Below, piece by piece: positions 8,437 to 17,293 of a DNA stretch of 64,000 bases. Both the position numbers and the translations under genes were made by a program. Location: contig CBDANW010000003.1 of assembly GCA_965197825.1 (NCBI GenBank), forward strand, positions 1,364,001 through 1,428,000. Direction: 5' to 3'. Source of the DNA: CBDANW01 sp965197825. Lineage in GTDB: Bacteria; Acidobacteriota; Vicinamibacteria; Marinacidobacterales; DATDRI01. The notes beneath the pieces are model-generated. The model was not told the origin of the DNA. It was given only the letters and a program-made list of their open reading frames with translations, and did not search any database. Numbering within the stretch: the first letter of the stretch is position 1; the number at the start of each line of letters is the position of its first letter.

Positions 8437-9324
8437 TCAGCTCAAGTGCTCGCTGTAAAAATCGAGCGTCCTCTGCCAGGCGAGCTTGGCGGCTTCTTCG
8501 TCGTATCGTGGCGTCGTGTCGTTGTGGAAGCCGTGGTTCGCTCCCTCGTACATATGCATGGTGTATTGCTTGTTGTTGGCCTTCAACGCCGCCTCATAAT
8601 CGGGCCAGCCGGCGTTGACGCGCTCGTCGAGGCCCCCGTAGTGAATCAGTAAAGGCGCGTTGATACTCGGAACGTCCTCGGCCGCAGGCTGTCGGCCATA
8701 GAACGGAACCGACGCCGCGAGATTGGGGATCCGCACCGCCAGCGAGTTGCACACACCCCCGCCGTAACAGAATCCCACCGCGCCGACGTTGCCCGTGCAA
8801 GCGTCATGGGACTGGAGAAAACCGACGGCAGCGACGAAGTCTTCCAGAAGCTTGTCGCCATCGAGCTGCCTCTGCATCTCGCGACCTTCGTCGTCCGTCC
8901 CCGGATAGCCTCCGAGAGACGTGAGACCATCGGGGCCTAGCGCGATATACCCGGCGACGGCCAGGCGTCTCACCACGTCTTCGATATAGGGGTTGAGTCC
9001 TCTATTTTCGTGGATGATGACGACGCCCGGGACCTTGCCGCTAGCGTTCGCGGGACGAGCGAGCAAGCCTTTGACCGTTCCGTAACCCTGCGGCGAGTCG
9101 TACTCGATGTACCCCGCCTCGATGCGCGCATCGTCGGGCGCAACTTGCTGAGCTAGGGCGTATTGAGGGCTGAGGGCCTCCAGCAAGCCGGCGGTGGTCA
9201 AACCCCCAACTGCAAAGACCTTGGCCCGGTCCAGGAACTCCCGGCGATTGATGCCCCCGTGAACGTAACTATCGAATAAATCGAGAAGTCCCTGATCGAA
9301 ATCACTGGCTTTCTTTCGTGTCAT
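8437..9324 (-). CDS. Dienelactone hydrolase family protein with Tat-type signal
   Basis: 295-residue alpha/beta hydrolase. The N-terminus holds a twin-arginine-like signal (NRREFLDRAKVFAVGG), so it is probably exported folded. The nucleophile elbow GFCYGGG carries the family Cys, with the His in ANHGFHND near the C-terminus; an Asp between them completes the usual triad. Start at 9324 has AGGGAG 10 nt upstream; the 60-bp longer ORF is not supported. A terminator follows the gene. The family hydrolyses lactone or ester bonds; the substrate cannot be told here. The neighbouring IS256-1 inserted about 90 bp upstream of its start, possibly separating it from its promoter. Confidence 0.88.
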   Translation of the reverse strand: MTRKKASDFDQGLLDLFDSYVHGGINRREFLDRAKVFAVGGLTTAGLLEALSPQYALAQQVAPDDARIEAGYIEYDSPQGYGTVKGLLARPANASGKVPGVVIIHENRGLNPYIEDVVRRLAVAGYIALGPDGLTSLGGYPGTDDEGREMQRQLDGDKLLEDFVAAVGFLQSHDACTGNVGAVGFCYGGGVCNSLAVRIPNLAASVPFYGRQPAAEDVPSINAPLLIHYGGLDERVNAGWPDYEAALKANNKQYTMHMYEGANHGFHNDTTPRYDEEAAKLAWQRTLDFYSEHLS

Positions 9325-9404
9325 GATCGGTTCACTCCCTGGTTCTAGGGTTTCTTGAATACAGACAGCGTGACGAGGCGCCATTCTAACCTCGAGGCAT
9401 CGAG

Positions 9405-9412
9405 AATTCTAG
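9405..9412. repeat. Left target-site duplication of IS256-1 copy A
   Basis: AATTCTAG here and AATCCTAG at 10849-10856 flank the element; 7 of 8 bases match, consistent with an older 8-bp duplication typical of the IS256 family. Confidence 0.7.
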
Positions 9413-10848
9413 GAGTCAAGCCCATTCTTAGTTGAAACTCTCCACGGCTCACGTTTAAGCGACCTTCTTCTTCGATACGGTTGATGTCTTCGCCTCGATC
9501 TTCAGTTCCCGCTTGAGAGCTTCGCGAAGCTTGGGAAGATGGCGGTAGCCCACCACCTTCCTCAAGCGCGGTTCGATGTCTACGAGCGCCGTTGCCAACC
9601 AGCGCTGGCGTTGGCTCGAGTTCTTCCAGTGGTCGACCTTCGCGCAGCGTTCCTCGACGAGAGCATTGACGGACTCAAGGCAGTTCGTCGTCTTGAACGA
9701 ACGGCCCAGCACCGCGTGCACGCCGAGTCGATGCAACGTCAGCGTCTCCTCGAGGCCTTCCTCCAGGCTGCCAGCTGCGGATTGGTTCCGCTCTTCTAAC
9801 TCACCGTGGAGTTGCTCGAGCGCAGTGAGGGCCTCTTCGTACTCCGGCCTGTTGTAGGCCCACTGGAGCCGCTTGCGCCATGACGCCTGCTCGCCCTTGG
9901 ACAGGTAGCTCACTACGTTTTCACGTTTGTGCCACTGGCAGCGTTGTATCAGAGCCCGCTTACGGAATGCCTTCTTGACTGCCGCTTGGAGACCCTTGCC
10001 GCCGTCGATGATCACCAGCAGACCCTGGGAGATATCGAGTCCCCGCTCGAGCAGTGAACGCAGGAACGGCGTCAACACCTGCCCGTTCTCCGTGTCCGTC
10101 TCCACGAAGCCCAAGAAGCGTTTTTCCCCGCAAAGCGTGATGCCCAGAGCCACGACCATCGTTGCCTCGGCGAATGTCTTCCCATCCAGAAACAGCGCCA
10201 CCACATCCTCGCCGGTCAGATCCCGTTCCTGCATCTCCCGCAGCTTCGCAGCGCTCGCTTGCACGAACCCTCGGGACACCGTTGAGCTCGACAGCCCGAT
10301 GGCGCCCGGAATCGCTTCCGCTGCCGCCTCGTAGTTGCGACAAGAGATTCCGTAGAGAACTCGTTTCAGCAGAAGATCATTCACCTCACCGCCGTGGCTC
10401 GCCGCCTCGTAGCAGCGAAGCGGAATCTCTCCTCCCTCGATGCTCCGAACCCGTGGCACACGGATCGGTACCCGCTGGCCGCCAAGCCCTACCGTGCCCG
10501 GGTTGCTTCCGGGACGGCGACCGCGCTCCAGCTCGTCCTTGCGAGACTATCGCTCTCCCGCCAACGCCTTCACTTCGTCGTCGAGCAACTCGTGAACGTG
10601 CATTAGACCAAGGGGGACCAACGAACGGATCATCTCTACCTTGGCGTCCAGCGCGAGTTCCCCGTAATCCTCGTGCCTCACCATCTCGACCTCACCCAAA
10701 CGACGCGACTTCTTGCGTTTCTTGACCGAACGTAGCAGACTTCCCATCTCGGCTTCCTTTCTTCGCGGCTTGATTTTGTTTTGTCCAACGCCATCAAACC
10801 ACGGAGTTTGGAGCCGTTTCAATTCCCAACTAAGATTGGCACACTTTC
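9413..10848 (-). mobile_element. IS256-family element IS256-1, copy A (1436 bp)
   Basis: Ends were set by comparison with copy B at 59515-60950, which has exactly the same length. Imperfect inverted repeats: GAGTCAAGCCCATTCTTAG at the left and, in reverse complement, GAAAGTGTGCCAATCTTAG at the right, with a shared CGGCTC further in. One transposase gene fills the element. The two copies differ by only a handful of substitutions, so they spread recently. Confidence 0.9.
9455..10747 (-). pseudogene. IS256-1 transposase, interrupted by an in-frame TAG
   Basis: Mutator-type DDE transposase. ATG at 10747 (AAAGGAAG upstream) begins MGSLLRSVKKRKKS; the frame runs to an amber codon at 10547-10549 right after ALAGER and then continues uninterrupted through SRKDELERGRRPGSNPG to TAA at 9455. 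The DDE region is clear: FLDGKTFAE, VIIDGGKGLQ, RCQWHKRENV and TTNCLESVNAL. Related transposases usually have Tyr at the amber position. The same TAG is present in copy B, so it predates the duplication. The product is either inactive or needs read-through. Confidence 0.85.
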
Positions 10849-10856
10849 AATCCTAG
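10849..10856. repeat. Right target-site duplication of IS256-1 copy A
   Basis: AATCCTAG, one mismatch from AATTCTAG at 9405-9412. Confidence 0.7.
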
Positions 10857-10892
10857 CCCTATCGGATCTGAGGAAAAACGGCGAAACGAGAG

Positions 10893-10900
10893 GACACTAG
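10893..10900. repeat. Inverted transposon-end-like repeat GACACTAG
   Basis: Reverse complement of the CTAGTGTC start of the repeats at 7492, 20303 and 35486. Its CTAG overlaps the TAG stop codon of the RRM gene, so an element may once have inserted at this stop. Confidence 0.45.
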
Positions 10901-11157
10901 TCCCACTCGCTGGTAGTGGCCCTGATTCGAGCCCGACTGACCTCCATTGGCCGGCCTTCTAGCTCGTAGCCGTCTAGGGCGGTAATCGCTTTCGTAGCGT
11001 CCTCACCGTCCGCCATATGGACAAAGCCGAAGCAATGCGGCTCGCCGGAACGGGTCCGGGCAAACCAGGTTTCCTGGACGGCCCCGTGGCGGGAGAAGAG
11101 CTGCCGAATTTGTCCTTCGGAGATGTCGTAACGGAGGTTGCCCACATAGATTTTCAT
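10897..11157 (-). CDS. Small RNA-binding protein with one RRM domain
   Basis: 86 residues forming a single RNA recognition motif: RNP2 is KIYVGNL at residues 2-8 and RNP1 is HCFGFVHM near residue 43, with LFSRHGAV and GRPMEVSRAR at the expected places. Such stand-alone bacterial RRM proteins bind single-stranded RNA in the cytoplasm and are often cold-responsive. The ribosome site GGAGGG sits 6 nt before ATG. The stop codon overlaps a transposon-end-like CTAG sequence. Transcribed divergently from the HTH gene across about 230 bp. Confidence 0.9.
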   Translation of the reverse strand: MKIYVGNLRYDISEGQIRQLFSRHGAVQETWFARTRSGEPHCFGFVHMADGEDATKAITALDGYELEGRPMEVSRARIRATTSEWD

Positions 11158-11389
11158 TTGAACCCTCCTGCCAGGCTTGGCTCACCAAGGATCCACAAGC
11201 TTTGTGGGCGCTGCCCGATTAATGAAGTCGGGACATCATACTCCCGTGGCGGCAATCGTGCAAGCCGGATTGGACGTGGGCCGCGAGGTAGGTTATTAAT
11301 GAAGGGTTAGGTCAGTCGATCTTCTCGCGGGATTTCGGGATCAGTAACGCGCGCCGCCCAAGTCTCCGCCACGAAACGAGTTGGCAGAG

Positions 11390-12199
11390 ATGAAGTTTGG
11401 AGACAGGCTCAGACAGGGGCGCGAAGCGCGGGGCGTCACCCTCGACGCCGTACTCGAAGAGACCCGTATCGCCAGGTGCTATCTGGATGCGCTGGAGCGC
11501 AGCGACCTCGAGGCTTTGCCCGGCGGGGCCTTCAATCGTGGCTACATCCGATCCTACGCCAAGTTCGTGAGCTTTGATCCTCTGCCAATCCTAGACGCCT
11601 ACGCGGCTGCGGAGCGAATGTTAGGCGGCACCGCAGAAGGCGAGGACCGTCTCCTGCTGGGACTACCGCTGCAGGCGGAGCGGCGCGATGGTCCGGAACG
11701 CGGTTGGCCGATCACACCGACAGCTTTGGCTAGGGCGTTGCTCGTTCTCGCAATTGTGGTAGGAGGTGTCTGGCTCCTGCCTCCCAACGGGAGTGAAGAT
11801 GAACCCGGACGTCAAGCGATCTCGCAGGCTCCTGGTACCGAGCTCGCTGGTAAGAGCCCAGGAGGAGAGCACGACACGAGAGGCGATCCCGGAACTCCGC
11901 AAATCGAAAGACGCGTGGCGAGGGCTACTGAGAGCCTTCACCAGCCCGCTCAACGACGAAAAGCGCAAGGGAACCTACATCTGCGCGGCTTGCTTGTTAC
12001 CGCTCTTCGAGTCAGATACGAAATTCGACAGCGGTACGGGTTGGCCCAGCTTTATCCAACCGATACCCGGCCGCACGGGCACCAAGAGAGACTTCAAGCT
12101 GATCTTTCTGCGAACGGAGTATCACTGCATCCGTTGCACCGGGCACCAAGGTCACATCTTCAACGATGGGCCGCGGCCTACCGGCGAACGGTGGTGTAA
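11390..12199 (+). CDS. RodZ-like HTH membrane protein, C-terminus probably out of frame
   Basis: The first ~80 residues are a helix-turn-helix domain of the HTH_25/RodZ type (FGDRLRQGREARGVTLD, ALPGGAFNRGYIRSYAKF), followed by one transmembrane helix (ALLVLAIVVGGVWLLP). RodZ-like proteins link the cytoskeleton or regulate from the membrane. After about position 11800 the frame runs antisense-like over the msrB gene, with unnatural composition (many Arg, His, Gln), so the genuine C-terminal domain has probably been lost by deletion or frameshift. The TTG at 11381 is an alternative start; ATG at 11390 is chosen but lacks a clear ribosome site. Confidence 0.6.
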   Translation: MKFGDRLRQGREARGVTLDAVLEETRIARCYLDALERSDLEALPGGAFNRGYIRSYAKFVSFDPLPILDAYAAAERMLGGTAEGEDRLLLGLPLQAERRDGPERGWPITPTALARALLVLAIVVGGVWLLPPNGSEDEPGRQAISQAPGTELAGKSPGGEHDTRGDPGTPQIERRVARATESLHQPAQRRKAQGNLHLRGLLVTALRVRYEIRQRYGLAQLYPTDTRPHGHQERLQADLSANGVSLHPLHRAPRSHLQRWAAAYRRTVV

Positions 12200-12260
12200 C
12201 AACGGAGTTGCGCTGAAGTTCGTCCCAGAAGGCGAAGAGCTGCCGGCGCTCAGGCATTGA
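11799..12260 (+). CDS. msrB: Peptide-methionine (R)-S-oxide reductase
   Basis: About 153 residues. Repairs oxidised methionine (R-sulfoxide) in proteins. Zinc-binding pairs CAAC (62-65) and CIRC (109-112), the core FDSGTGWPSF, GHIFNDGPRPTG and the catalytic Cys in ERWCNNG (132) are all present. The N-terminal linker is shorter than usual: the segment between KDAWRGLL and RAFTSPL lacks about 12-16 residues found in typical MsrB. ATG at 11799 has GGGAG 6 nt upstream. The gene lies wholly inside the frame-shifted tail of the RodZ-like ORF, an overlap that is almost certainly not original. Confidence 0.85.
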   Translation: MNPDVKRSRRLLVPSSLVRAQEESTTREAIPELRKSKDAWRGLLRAFTSPLNDEKRKGTYICAACLLPLFESDTKFDSGTGWPSFIQPIPGRTGTKRDFKLIFLRTEYHCIRCTGHQGHIFNDGPRPTGERWCNNGVALKFVPEGEELPALRH

Positions 12261-12276
12261 GCGCTATCTCTTCCGA

Positions 12277-13229
12277 CTAGTCATCTAGCCGAAAGACCAA
12301 GGGCAGGACCGTCCAGGTCTTGACCTGAACCCGACCCTTAGTCGCGGGTATGAACTTTGCCTGCACGGCAGCGGCAAGAGCCACTTCATCGAAACCGTGG
12401 CCAGCCCCTTTCACGATCTCGGCATCCTGCACGGCTCCCGTGTGATCGACCAGAACCCGCACTCGCACAACGGCCTCGGGTATCTTCTGACGCTTGGCTT
12501 GGTTCGGGTACTTGAGTTTCGAGTGCTCGATGAGCACGGGCTCGATGACGTCGAAGCTCGGCTCCACGTAATCACCGGTTTGCAGGCCGGGATTGCTCGG
12601 TCCGCTGCTGGCAGTGGCCTGTTTCGGTGCGAAGACTGTGGATCCCCAATCAGCCGCTTCTCCGGGCTGAGCCTGTTCGGCCTGCGGAGGTTGTACAGCC
12701 TGTCCAGAAGGTTCGGGCGGTTCGGGGTTCGCGTCACCCGGTGGCGGGCTCGAGGGCTCCGTTTCCGCGACGGGAGGGCTGGCGGAAGGCTCCGGTTCGG
12801 GCACCGGCTCAGAGTTGGCGGGAGCAGGATTCGTTTGTACAGGCGGCGGGGTGGGTGCCTGCTGTCGGGGCGCTGCGCGCCCGGGAGTGGGTTGCGGCAC
12901 CGGGGCCGCGGCGGGTCTTTGGACCGGCTGGCGCGCAGGTGACGGTGGCGGCGCGACGGAGGCGGCGCGGGAGCGGACGGAGCGGGGGCACGCGCCGCCT
13001 GAGGACTCAACGACGCACTGACGTCGGGACTCGATGGCTCGGCTGTCTCAGATGAGGCTTCCGCAGGCTCTGGAGGAGCTGCCTGGTCGGTAATCGACGG
13101 AACTTTGATACGGTCGGCGACTCCACTCGCGGTTTGCTCCGGCGATCGAGTGAAGAACCAATAACCGCCGACAAGCAGCGCAACACCCGCAACCCACGCT
13201 GCAATGATTCCCACTGGAAATGTGCCCAT
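12277..13229 (-). pseudogene. TonB-family protein (energy transducer-like), frameshifted in proline-rich linker
   Basis: N-terminal transmembrane anchor (VGIIAAWVAGVALLVGGYWF), a long Pro/Ala/Glu-rich periplasmic linker, and a C-terminal TonB-like domain (KIPEAVVRVRVLVDHTGAV, DEVALAAAVQAKFIPA, WTVLPLVFRL) ending at 12277. Such proteins connect inner-membrane energy to outer-membrane transporters or assemble envelope machines. The frame shifts near 12955 in a GGCGGCG-rich run; both frames encode the same type of linker. The start codon at 13229 directly abuts the start of the divergent gene at 13232, leaving no room for promoters, so the N-terminus may be truncated. Confidence 0.7.
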
Positions 13230-13231
13230 CC

Positions 13232-13821
13232 ATGGGGATCTGGACCCGGGTACAGTCCATTTGGGAGAACCAGGAAGCGCTGGAATCGACCGCGGAGGCT
13301 TTGCTGTTCGGCTTCCGGAGAATGCGGGACGAGTACGCGGAGCGAGACCCCAACGCCTGGCTTGCTTGGGGCCTTTCCACCCGACCCAGCTTTGGTCACA
13401 TGGAGAAGCAAGACCTCTTAATAATGAGTGCGCCCTACTCCATCGCCGACGAGGAGCACGCCACCGGTTTGCTCGCGTTGTCGGTCGTCTTACAGGAATA
13501 CCCGGAGATGAAGCACGTGGTCGCCGAGAAGCAGCACGAGCTCTACCTGCCATCGATTTCGCCATCCGCAATGGGACTTTCCTGAAGCACTGGAAGGAAA
13601 CGAACCCGTGGACCGACGAGAACTTCCCCGCCATCGAGCAGGAGCTCAAGCAAGGCCTCTTCGCCGCGGTGCCCTCCCGTGCGGTCGAGAAAGTCCACAT
13701 CACCTGCCCCACTTGCCGCCGCGAGCTGCGTATCCCCGGCTTCACCGGTGGCAAGAAGATACGTTGCCCTGGATGCGAGACGATCTTCTCGGTGGATGTC
13801 GGACCGCGTCAACCTGTGTAG
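13232..13821 (+). pseudogene. Unknown protein with C-terminal zinc ribbon, frameshifted
   Basis: Not recognised as a named family. The N-terminal ~110 residues are helical (WTRVQSIWENQEALES, YAERDPNAWLAWGL). Around 13550 the frame shifts by one base; the second frame continues through NGTFLKHWKETNPWTD to a zinc ribbon (CPTC and CPGC, 16 residues between the pairs) and TAG. The two parts join sensibly, so this is one gene with one indel. Start at 13232 or 13220; neither has a strong ribosome site. It abuts the divergent TonB-like gene with no intergenic region. Confidence 0.55.
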
Positions 13822-13863
13822 AATCCTTCTGCGACGGCCGCGACGGAAGGAGAAGGGAAGTGA

Positions 13864-14277
13864 TCAGGCGTCTCGGACGCTGACCTTGTGTCCGATCGTC
13901 AGATCCTTACGGAGTGAGTGGAGCACACTGCAATATTTTTCTCGTGAAAGTGCGATGGCTCGTTCTATCTTCTCCAGTGGAATGTCACCCACGACCGCGA
14001 AATTCAGATCGATGCTTCGATAGAACCTGGGCGGCTCCGGGTTCCGTTCGCCGCTTACGTCGATCCTAAGGGTGCGAAGGTCCGTTCTCATCTTCTGGAG
14101 AATACTCACCACGTCCGCTCCCATACAAGTTGCCAGGGAGGCAAGCAGAGTCTCCATCGGAGAGAGTCCGGCTTTCTTGTCGCCGTCGACGTCGGCCCGC
14201 GCGCCCGACACGGACTCGACGCGGAAACGAAGACCTTCCGACCAATCCACTTGAACGCTATTTGTCGTTTTGCTCAT
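13864..14277 (-). CDS. OsmC/Ohr family protein
   Basis: 137 residues with the OsmC fold markers: one redox Cys in LLASLATCMGADVV and the second in SREKYCSVLHSL. Family members reduce organic hydroperoxides in the cytoplasm using a Cys pair. ATG at 14277 is supported by GGGAGAG 6 nt upstream; the longer ORF start at 14319 is not. The gene runs convergently with the zinc-ribbon gene and divergently from the molybdopterin oxidoreductase. Frame intact. Confidence 0.85.
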   Translation of the reverse strand: MSKTTNSVQVDWSEGLRFRVESVSGARADVDGDKKAGLSPMETLLASLATCMGADVVSILQKMRTDLRTLRIDVSGERNPEPPRFYRSIDLNFAVVGDIPLEKIERAIALSREKYCSVLHSLRKDLTIGHKVSVRDA

Positions 14278-14363
14278 CGTCAGCTCTCCCAGGATTCGCG
14301 GAAAGAGTCTACCAGACACGACCGAAACCGATATAATTCGACCCGGCTACGAGAGGAACGACT

Positions 14364-16583
14364 GTGAGTTGGTTGAACCCAAAATTCTGGGCGAACTGGA
14401 TCCCCAGCGGCCTCGGGCAGGTCAAACCTCACCACTTTCTGGACATCCTGAAAACTACCTGGCAGAACAAGTCCGAGCTTCCTTTCGCTCTGCGGATACT
14501 GCGCCACGGCGTCTGTGACGGGTGCGCGCTCGGCACGAGCGGCATGAAGGATTGGACGATGGACGGCGTGCATCTCTGCATGGTCCGTCTCAATCTCCTG
14601 CGACTCAATACCATGCATGCGCTGGATACGCGTCGCCTGGCCGACGTATCGGCGCTCAGGACCCAGAACAACCGCGAGCTGCGCGCCATGGGACGACTTC
14701 CCTTCCCCATGCGGTGGCGACGTGGAGAGCGAGGCTTCGAGAGAATCCCCTGGGACGAAGCGCTGGAGGTCGTCGCCTCACGCGTGCGCCAGGCCGGCCC
14801 GCGACGGATTGCCTTCTATCTTACCTCCCGGGGCATCACCAACGAGGTCTACTACGTCGCGCAGAAGGTCGCGCGATACCTGGGCACCAACAACGTGGAC
14901 AACTCCGCACGCATCTGTCACGCACCGAGCACGGTGGCACTCAAAGCAACCTTGGGAGCTCCGGCTTCTACCTGCTCCTATAAAGACTGGATTGGCTCCG
15001 ATCTCATTGTCTTTTTCGGAAGCGACACCCCAAACAATCAACCGGTCACAACCAAGTACCTCTACTACGCGAAGAAGCAAGGTGCGAAGATCGTCGTCGT
15101 CAATCCGTTCCGCGAGCCGGGTTTGGATCGATACTGGATTCCTTCGGTGTTCGAGAGCGCGATGTTCGGCACGAAGCTCGCCGACGAGTTCTTCCACGTG
15201 CATACCGGTGGCGATCGGGCCTTCATCACCGGAGTCTTGAAGGCGCTCTGCGAAGAAGATGGTGTGGACGATGCCTTCGTTGCCGAGCACACCACGGGCT
15301 TCGACGCGCTCCGCGAGCAGGCGACGGCGGCGACGTGGGAAACGTTGGAGAAGACGTCAGGTGCCTCGCGGCAGAAAATGCAACAGTTCGCCACGATGTA
15401 TCGTCAGGCCAAGTCCGCGGTCTTCGTCTGGAGCATGGGCATCACACAGCATTCGTTCGGAGTGGACAACGTGACGGCGATCGTAAACCTGGCCTTGGCC
15501 CGAGGCATGGTGGGTCGCAAGCACTGCGGGCTGATGCCCATTCGCGGACACAGCGGTGTGCAGGGCGGCGCGGAAGTGGGAGCCGTGCCGAACGCCCTTC
15601 CCGGCGGGCGACCGCTGGATGAGGAATCGGCAAGGAAATTGGAGGAGCTCTGGGGGTTTCCGATTCCGACTACGAAAGGCTGGAACGCGGTCGAGATGAT
15701 CGAAGCCGCGCACGCCGGGGAGGTAGACGTGCTCTATAGCCTCGGTGGCAACTTCCTGGAAACGCTTCCGGAACCGGACTGGGTGCGTGAAGCCTTGGAA
15801 CGAGTTCCCCTCCGGGTCCACCAAGACGTGGTCGTGTCTCCCGCAATGCTGGTGGATCCAGCGGACACGGTACTCCTTCTTCCGGCGGCGACCCGCTACG
15901 AGCAACCGGGCGGAGGAACGGAAACCACGACCGAGCGGCGCATCATTTTCAGTCCCGAGATACGGGGACGACGCATTGGTGAGGCTCGCGGCGAGTGGGA
16001 GATCTTGCAGGATCTGGCGCAGCGAGTCGATCCCGAACGCCCGCACTGCGTGGATTTCCGTGACGGCGCCGCGATTCGAGAAGAGATTGCGCTCGCGGCA
16101 CCGTTGTACGAGGGAATTCAGAATCTCGCGCACAAAGGGGACATGTTGCAGTGGGGAGGAGAGCGTCTCTGCGACGATTGGAAATTCTCGACTCCGGACA
16201 AACGGGCGCACTTCACGTGCATTCAGCTCGACCACGAAGAACTTCCGCCCGGCAGTTACCGAGTCAACACCAGGCGCGGCAAGCAGTTCAATAGCATGCT
16301 TTGGGCGGATCGCGACCCGCTCACCGGCGCGCGGCGTGACGAGATCTTGATCAGCACCGAAGACCGCGACAAGCTCGGACTACTCGATGGCGACCGGGTG
16401 CGTCTGCGCTCCGAAGTCGGATCGCTCGAGGGGCGCATCAAGAGCGCCCCCATCACACCGGGGAATCTGCAGGTTCATTGGCCGGAAGGCAACGCCATCA
16501 TCCAACGCGGGCACCGTGACCCGCGGTGCGGGATCCCCGACTACAACGCGGTCGTGGAGATCGACGTGCCCGATCGTCAATGA
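14364..16583 (+). CDS. Molybdopterin-dependent oxidoreductase, FdhF/YdeP-like
   Basis: 739 residues of the DMSO-reductase superfamily, closest in motif to the FdhF/YdeP group. The N-terminal Cys group (GVCDGC near 50 and a later LCMVR) could bind an Fe-S cluster. Core blocks: RICHAPSTVALKATLG, FFGSDTPNNQPV, VFVWSMGITQHSFGV, LPAATRYEQPGGGTETTTER and a C-terminal molybdopterin-binding domain (LGLLDGDRVRLRSEVG). The substrate is not known for this group, which is often misnamed formate dehydrogenase. GTG start with GAGAGG 7 nt upstream. No signal peptide, so probably cytoplasmic. A methyltransferase gene follows after 7 bp, suggesting an operon. Confidence 0.88.
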   Translation: MSWLNPKFWANWIPSGLGQVKPHHFLDILKTTWQNKSELPFALRILRHGVCDGCALGTSGMKDWTMDGVHLCMVRLNLLRLNTMHALDTRRLADVSALRTQNNRELRAMGRLPFPMRWRRGERGFERIPWDEALEVVASRVRQAGPRRIAFYLTSRGITNEVYYVAQKVARYLGTNNVDNSARICHAPSTVALKATLGAPASTCSYKDWIGSDLIVFFGSDTPNNQPVTTKYLYYAKKQGAKIVVVNPFREPGLDRYWIPSVFESAMFGTKLADEFFHVHTGGDRAFITGVLKALCEEDGVDDAFVAEHTTGFDALREQATAATWETLEKTSGASRQKMQQFATMYRQAKSAVFVWSMGITQHSFGVDNVTAIVNLALARGMVGRKHCGLMPIRGHSGVQGGAEVGAVPNALPGGRPLDEESARKLEELWGFPIPTTKGWNAVEMIEAAHAGEVDVLYSLGGNFLETLPEPDWVREALERVPLRVHQDVVVSPAMLVDPADTVLLLPAATRYEQPGGGTETTTERRIIFSPEIRGRRIGEARGEWEILQDLAQRVDPERPHCVDFRDGAAIREEIALAAPLYEGIQNLAHKGDMLQWGGERLCDDWKFSTPDKRAHFTCIQLDHEELPPGSYRVNTRRGKQFNSMLWADRDPLTGARRDEILISTEDRDKLGLLDGDRVRLRSEVGSLEGRIKSAPITPGNLQVHWPEGNAIIQRGHRDPRCGIPDYNAVVEIDVPDRQ

Positions 16584-16590
16584 CGCGGCA

Positions 16591-17205
16591 ATGACCAGGT
16601 GGCTACCGGATCTCGAGAGTTACTACCGGCTGCACGCCCGATTCTATGATGCCACGCGCTGGGCCTTCCTTTTCGGCCGAAACGACCTGCTACGACAAAT
16701 CCAAGAACGTCTCTCCCCGCGGCGCGTGCTCGAGGTCGGCTGCGGAACCGGCACGAATCTACGAAAGCTAGGCGCGTTTTATCCCAACGCAAGCCTGACG
16801 GGTGTCGACCTTTCACCCGACATGCTCGGGAAAGCTGAGAAGAAACTTGAGCGATGGTCGGATCGCGTCCGACTCCGGAAGGGCAAGTTCCCCGATGTAC
16901 CCGGGGACCCCGGTGATAAAGAACCATTCGATCTCATTCTGTTCAGCTATTCCCTGTCGATGATCAACCCGGGTTGGAAAGAAGCGATCGCGGCGGCGCA
17001 ATCGAGACTCAGGCCGGGAGGTAGCTTGGCAGTCGTGGATTTCCACGACTCCCCCTTCGCCGGCTTCAATCACTGGATGGAGCTCAACCACGTGGAGCTC
17101 GGCGGGCACCTCCTAGAGGAGCTTCAACGTACTGCCGAAAAGAACGATCACCGCGTAAGCAAAGCCTTTCTGGGTATTTGGAGGTTCTTCACCTTACTGA
17201 GCTAG
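16591..17205 (+). CDS. Class I SAM-dependent methyltransferase, BtaB-like
   Basis: 204 residues. SAM-binding motif I is VLEVGCGTGTNLRKLG near residue 45, with the acidic GVDLSPDML motif II. The N-terminus YYRLHARFYDATRWAFLFGR resembles BtaB-type lipid N-methyltransferases, which methylate the head group of betaine lipids or phosphatidylethanolamine; this is a resemblance, and no btaA is nearby. It starts 7 bp after the molybdopterin oxidoreductase stop and is likely co-transcribed with it. Frame intact. Confidence 0.8.
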   Translation: MTRWLPDLESYYRLHARFYDATRWAFLFGRNDLLRQIQERLSPRRVLEVGCGTGTNLRKLGAFYPNASLTGVDLSPDMLGKAEKKLERWSDRVRLRKGKFPDVPGDPGDKEPFDLILFSYSLSMINPGWKEAIAAAQSRLRPGGSLAVVDFHDSPFAGFNHWMELNHVELGGHLLEELQRTAEKNDHRVSKAFLGIWRFFTLLS

Positions 17206-17293
17206 GCCGGGCTCTGATCGATTGACGCTACCGCCAGAGCGCCGTACACTGGGTCCAGAGCCCATCAGGACAACCAAAAAAAGGAGGAACGCC

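Noticed and set aside
10547..10549. Pyrrolysine or general TAG recoding
   Set aside because: Many intact genes here (ggt, the RRM gene, porA, porB, trkH and the methyltransferase at 16591) end normally at TAG, and no pyl genes are in the window.
7492..10900. A composite transposon bounded by CTAGTGTCC and GGACACTAG
   Set aside because: The ends match over only about 9 bp, the interior is chromosomal-looking genes, and the same terminus occurs singly elsewhere.
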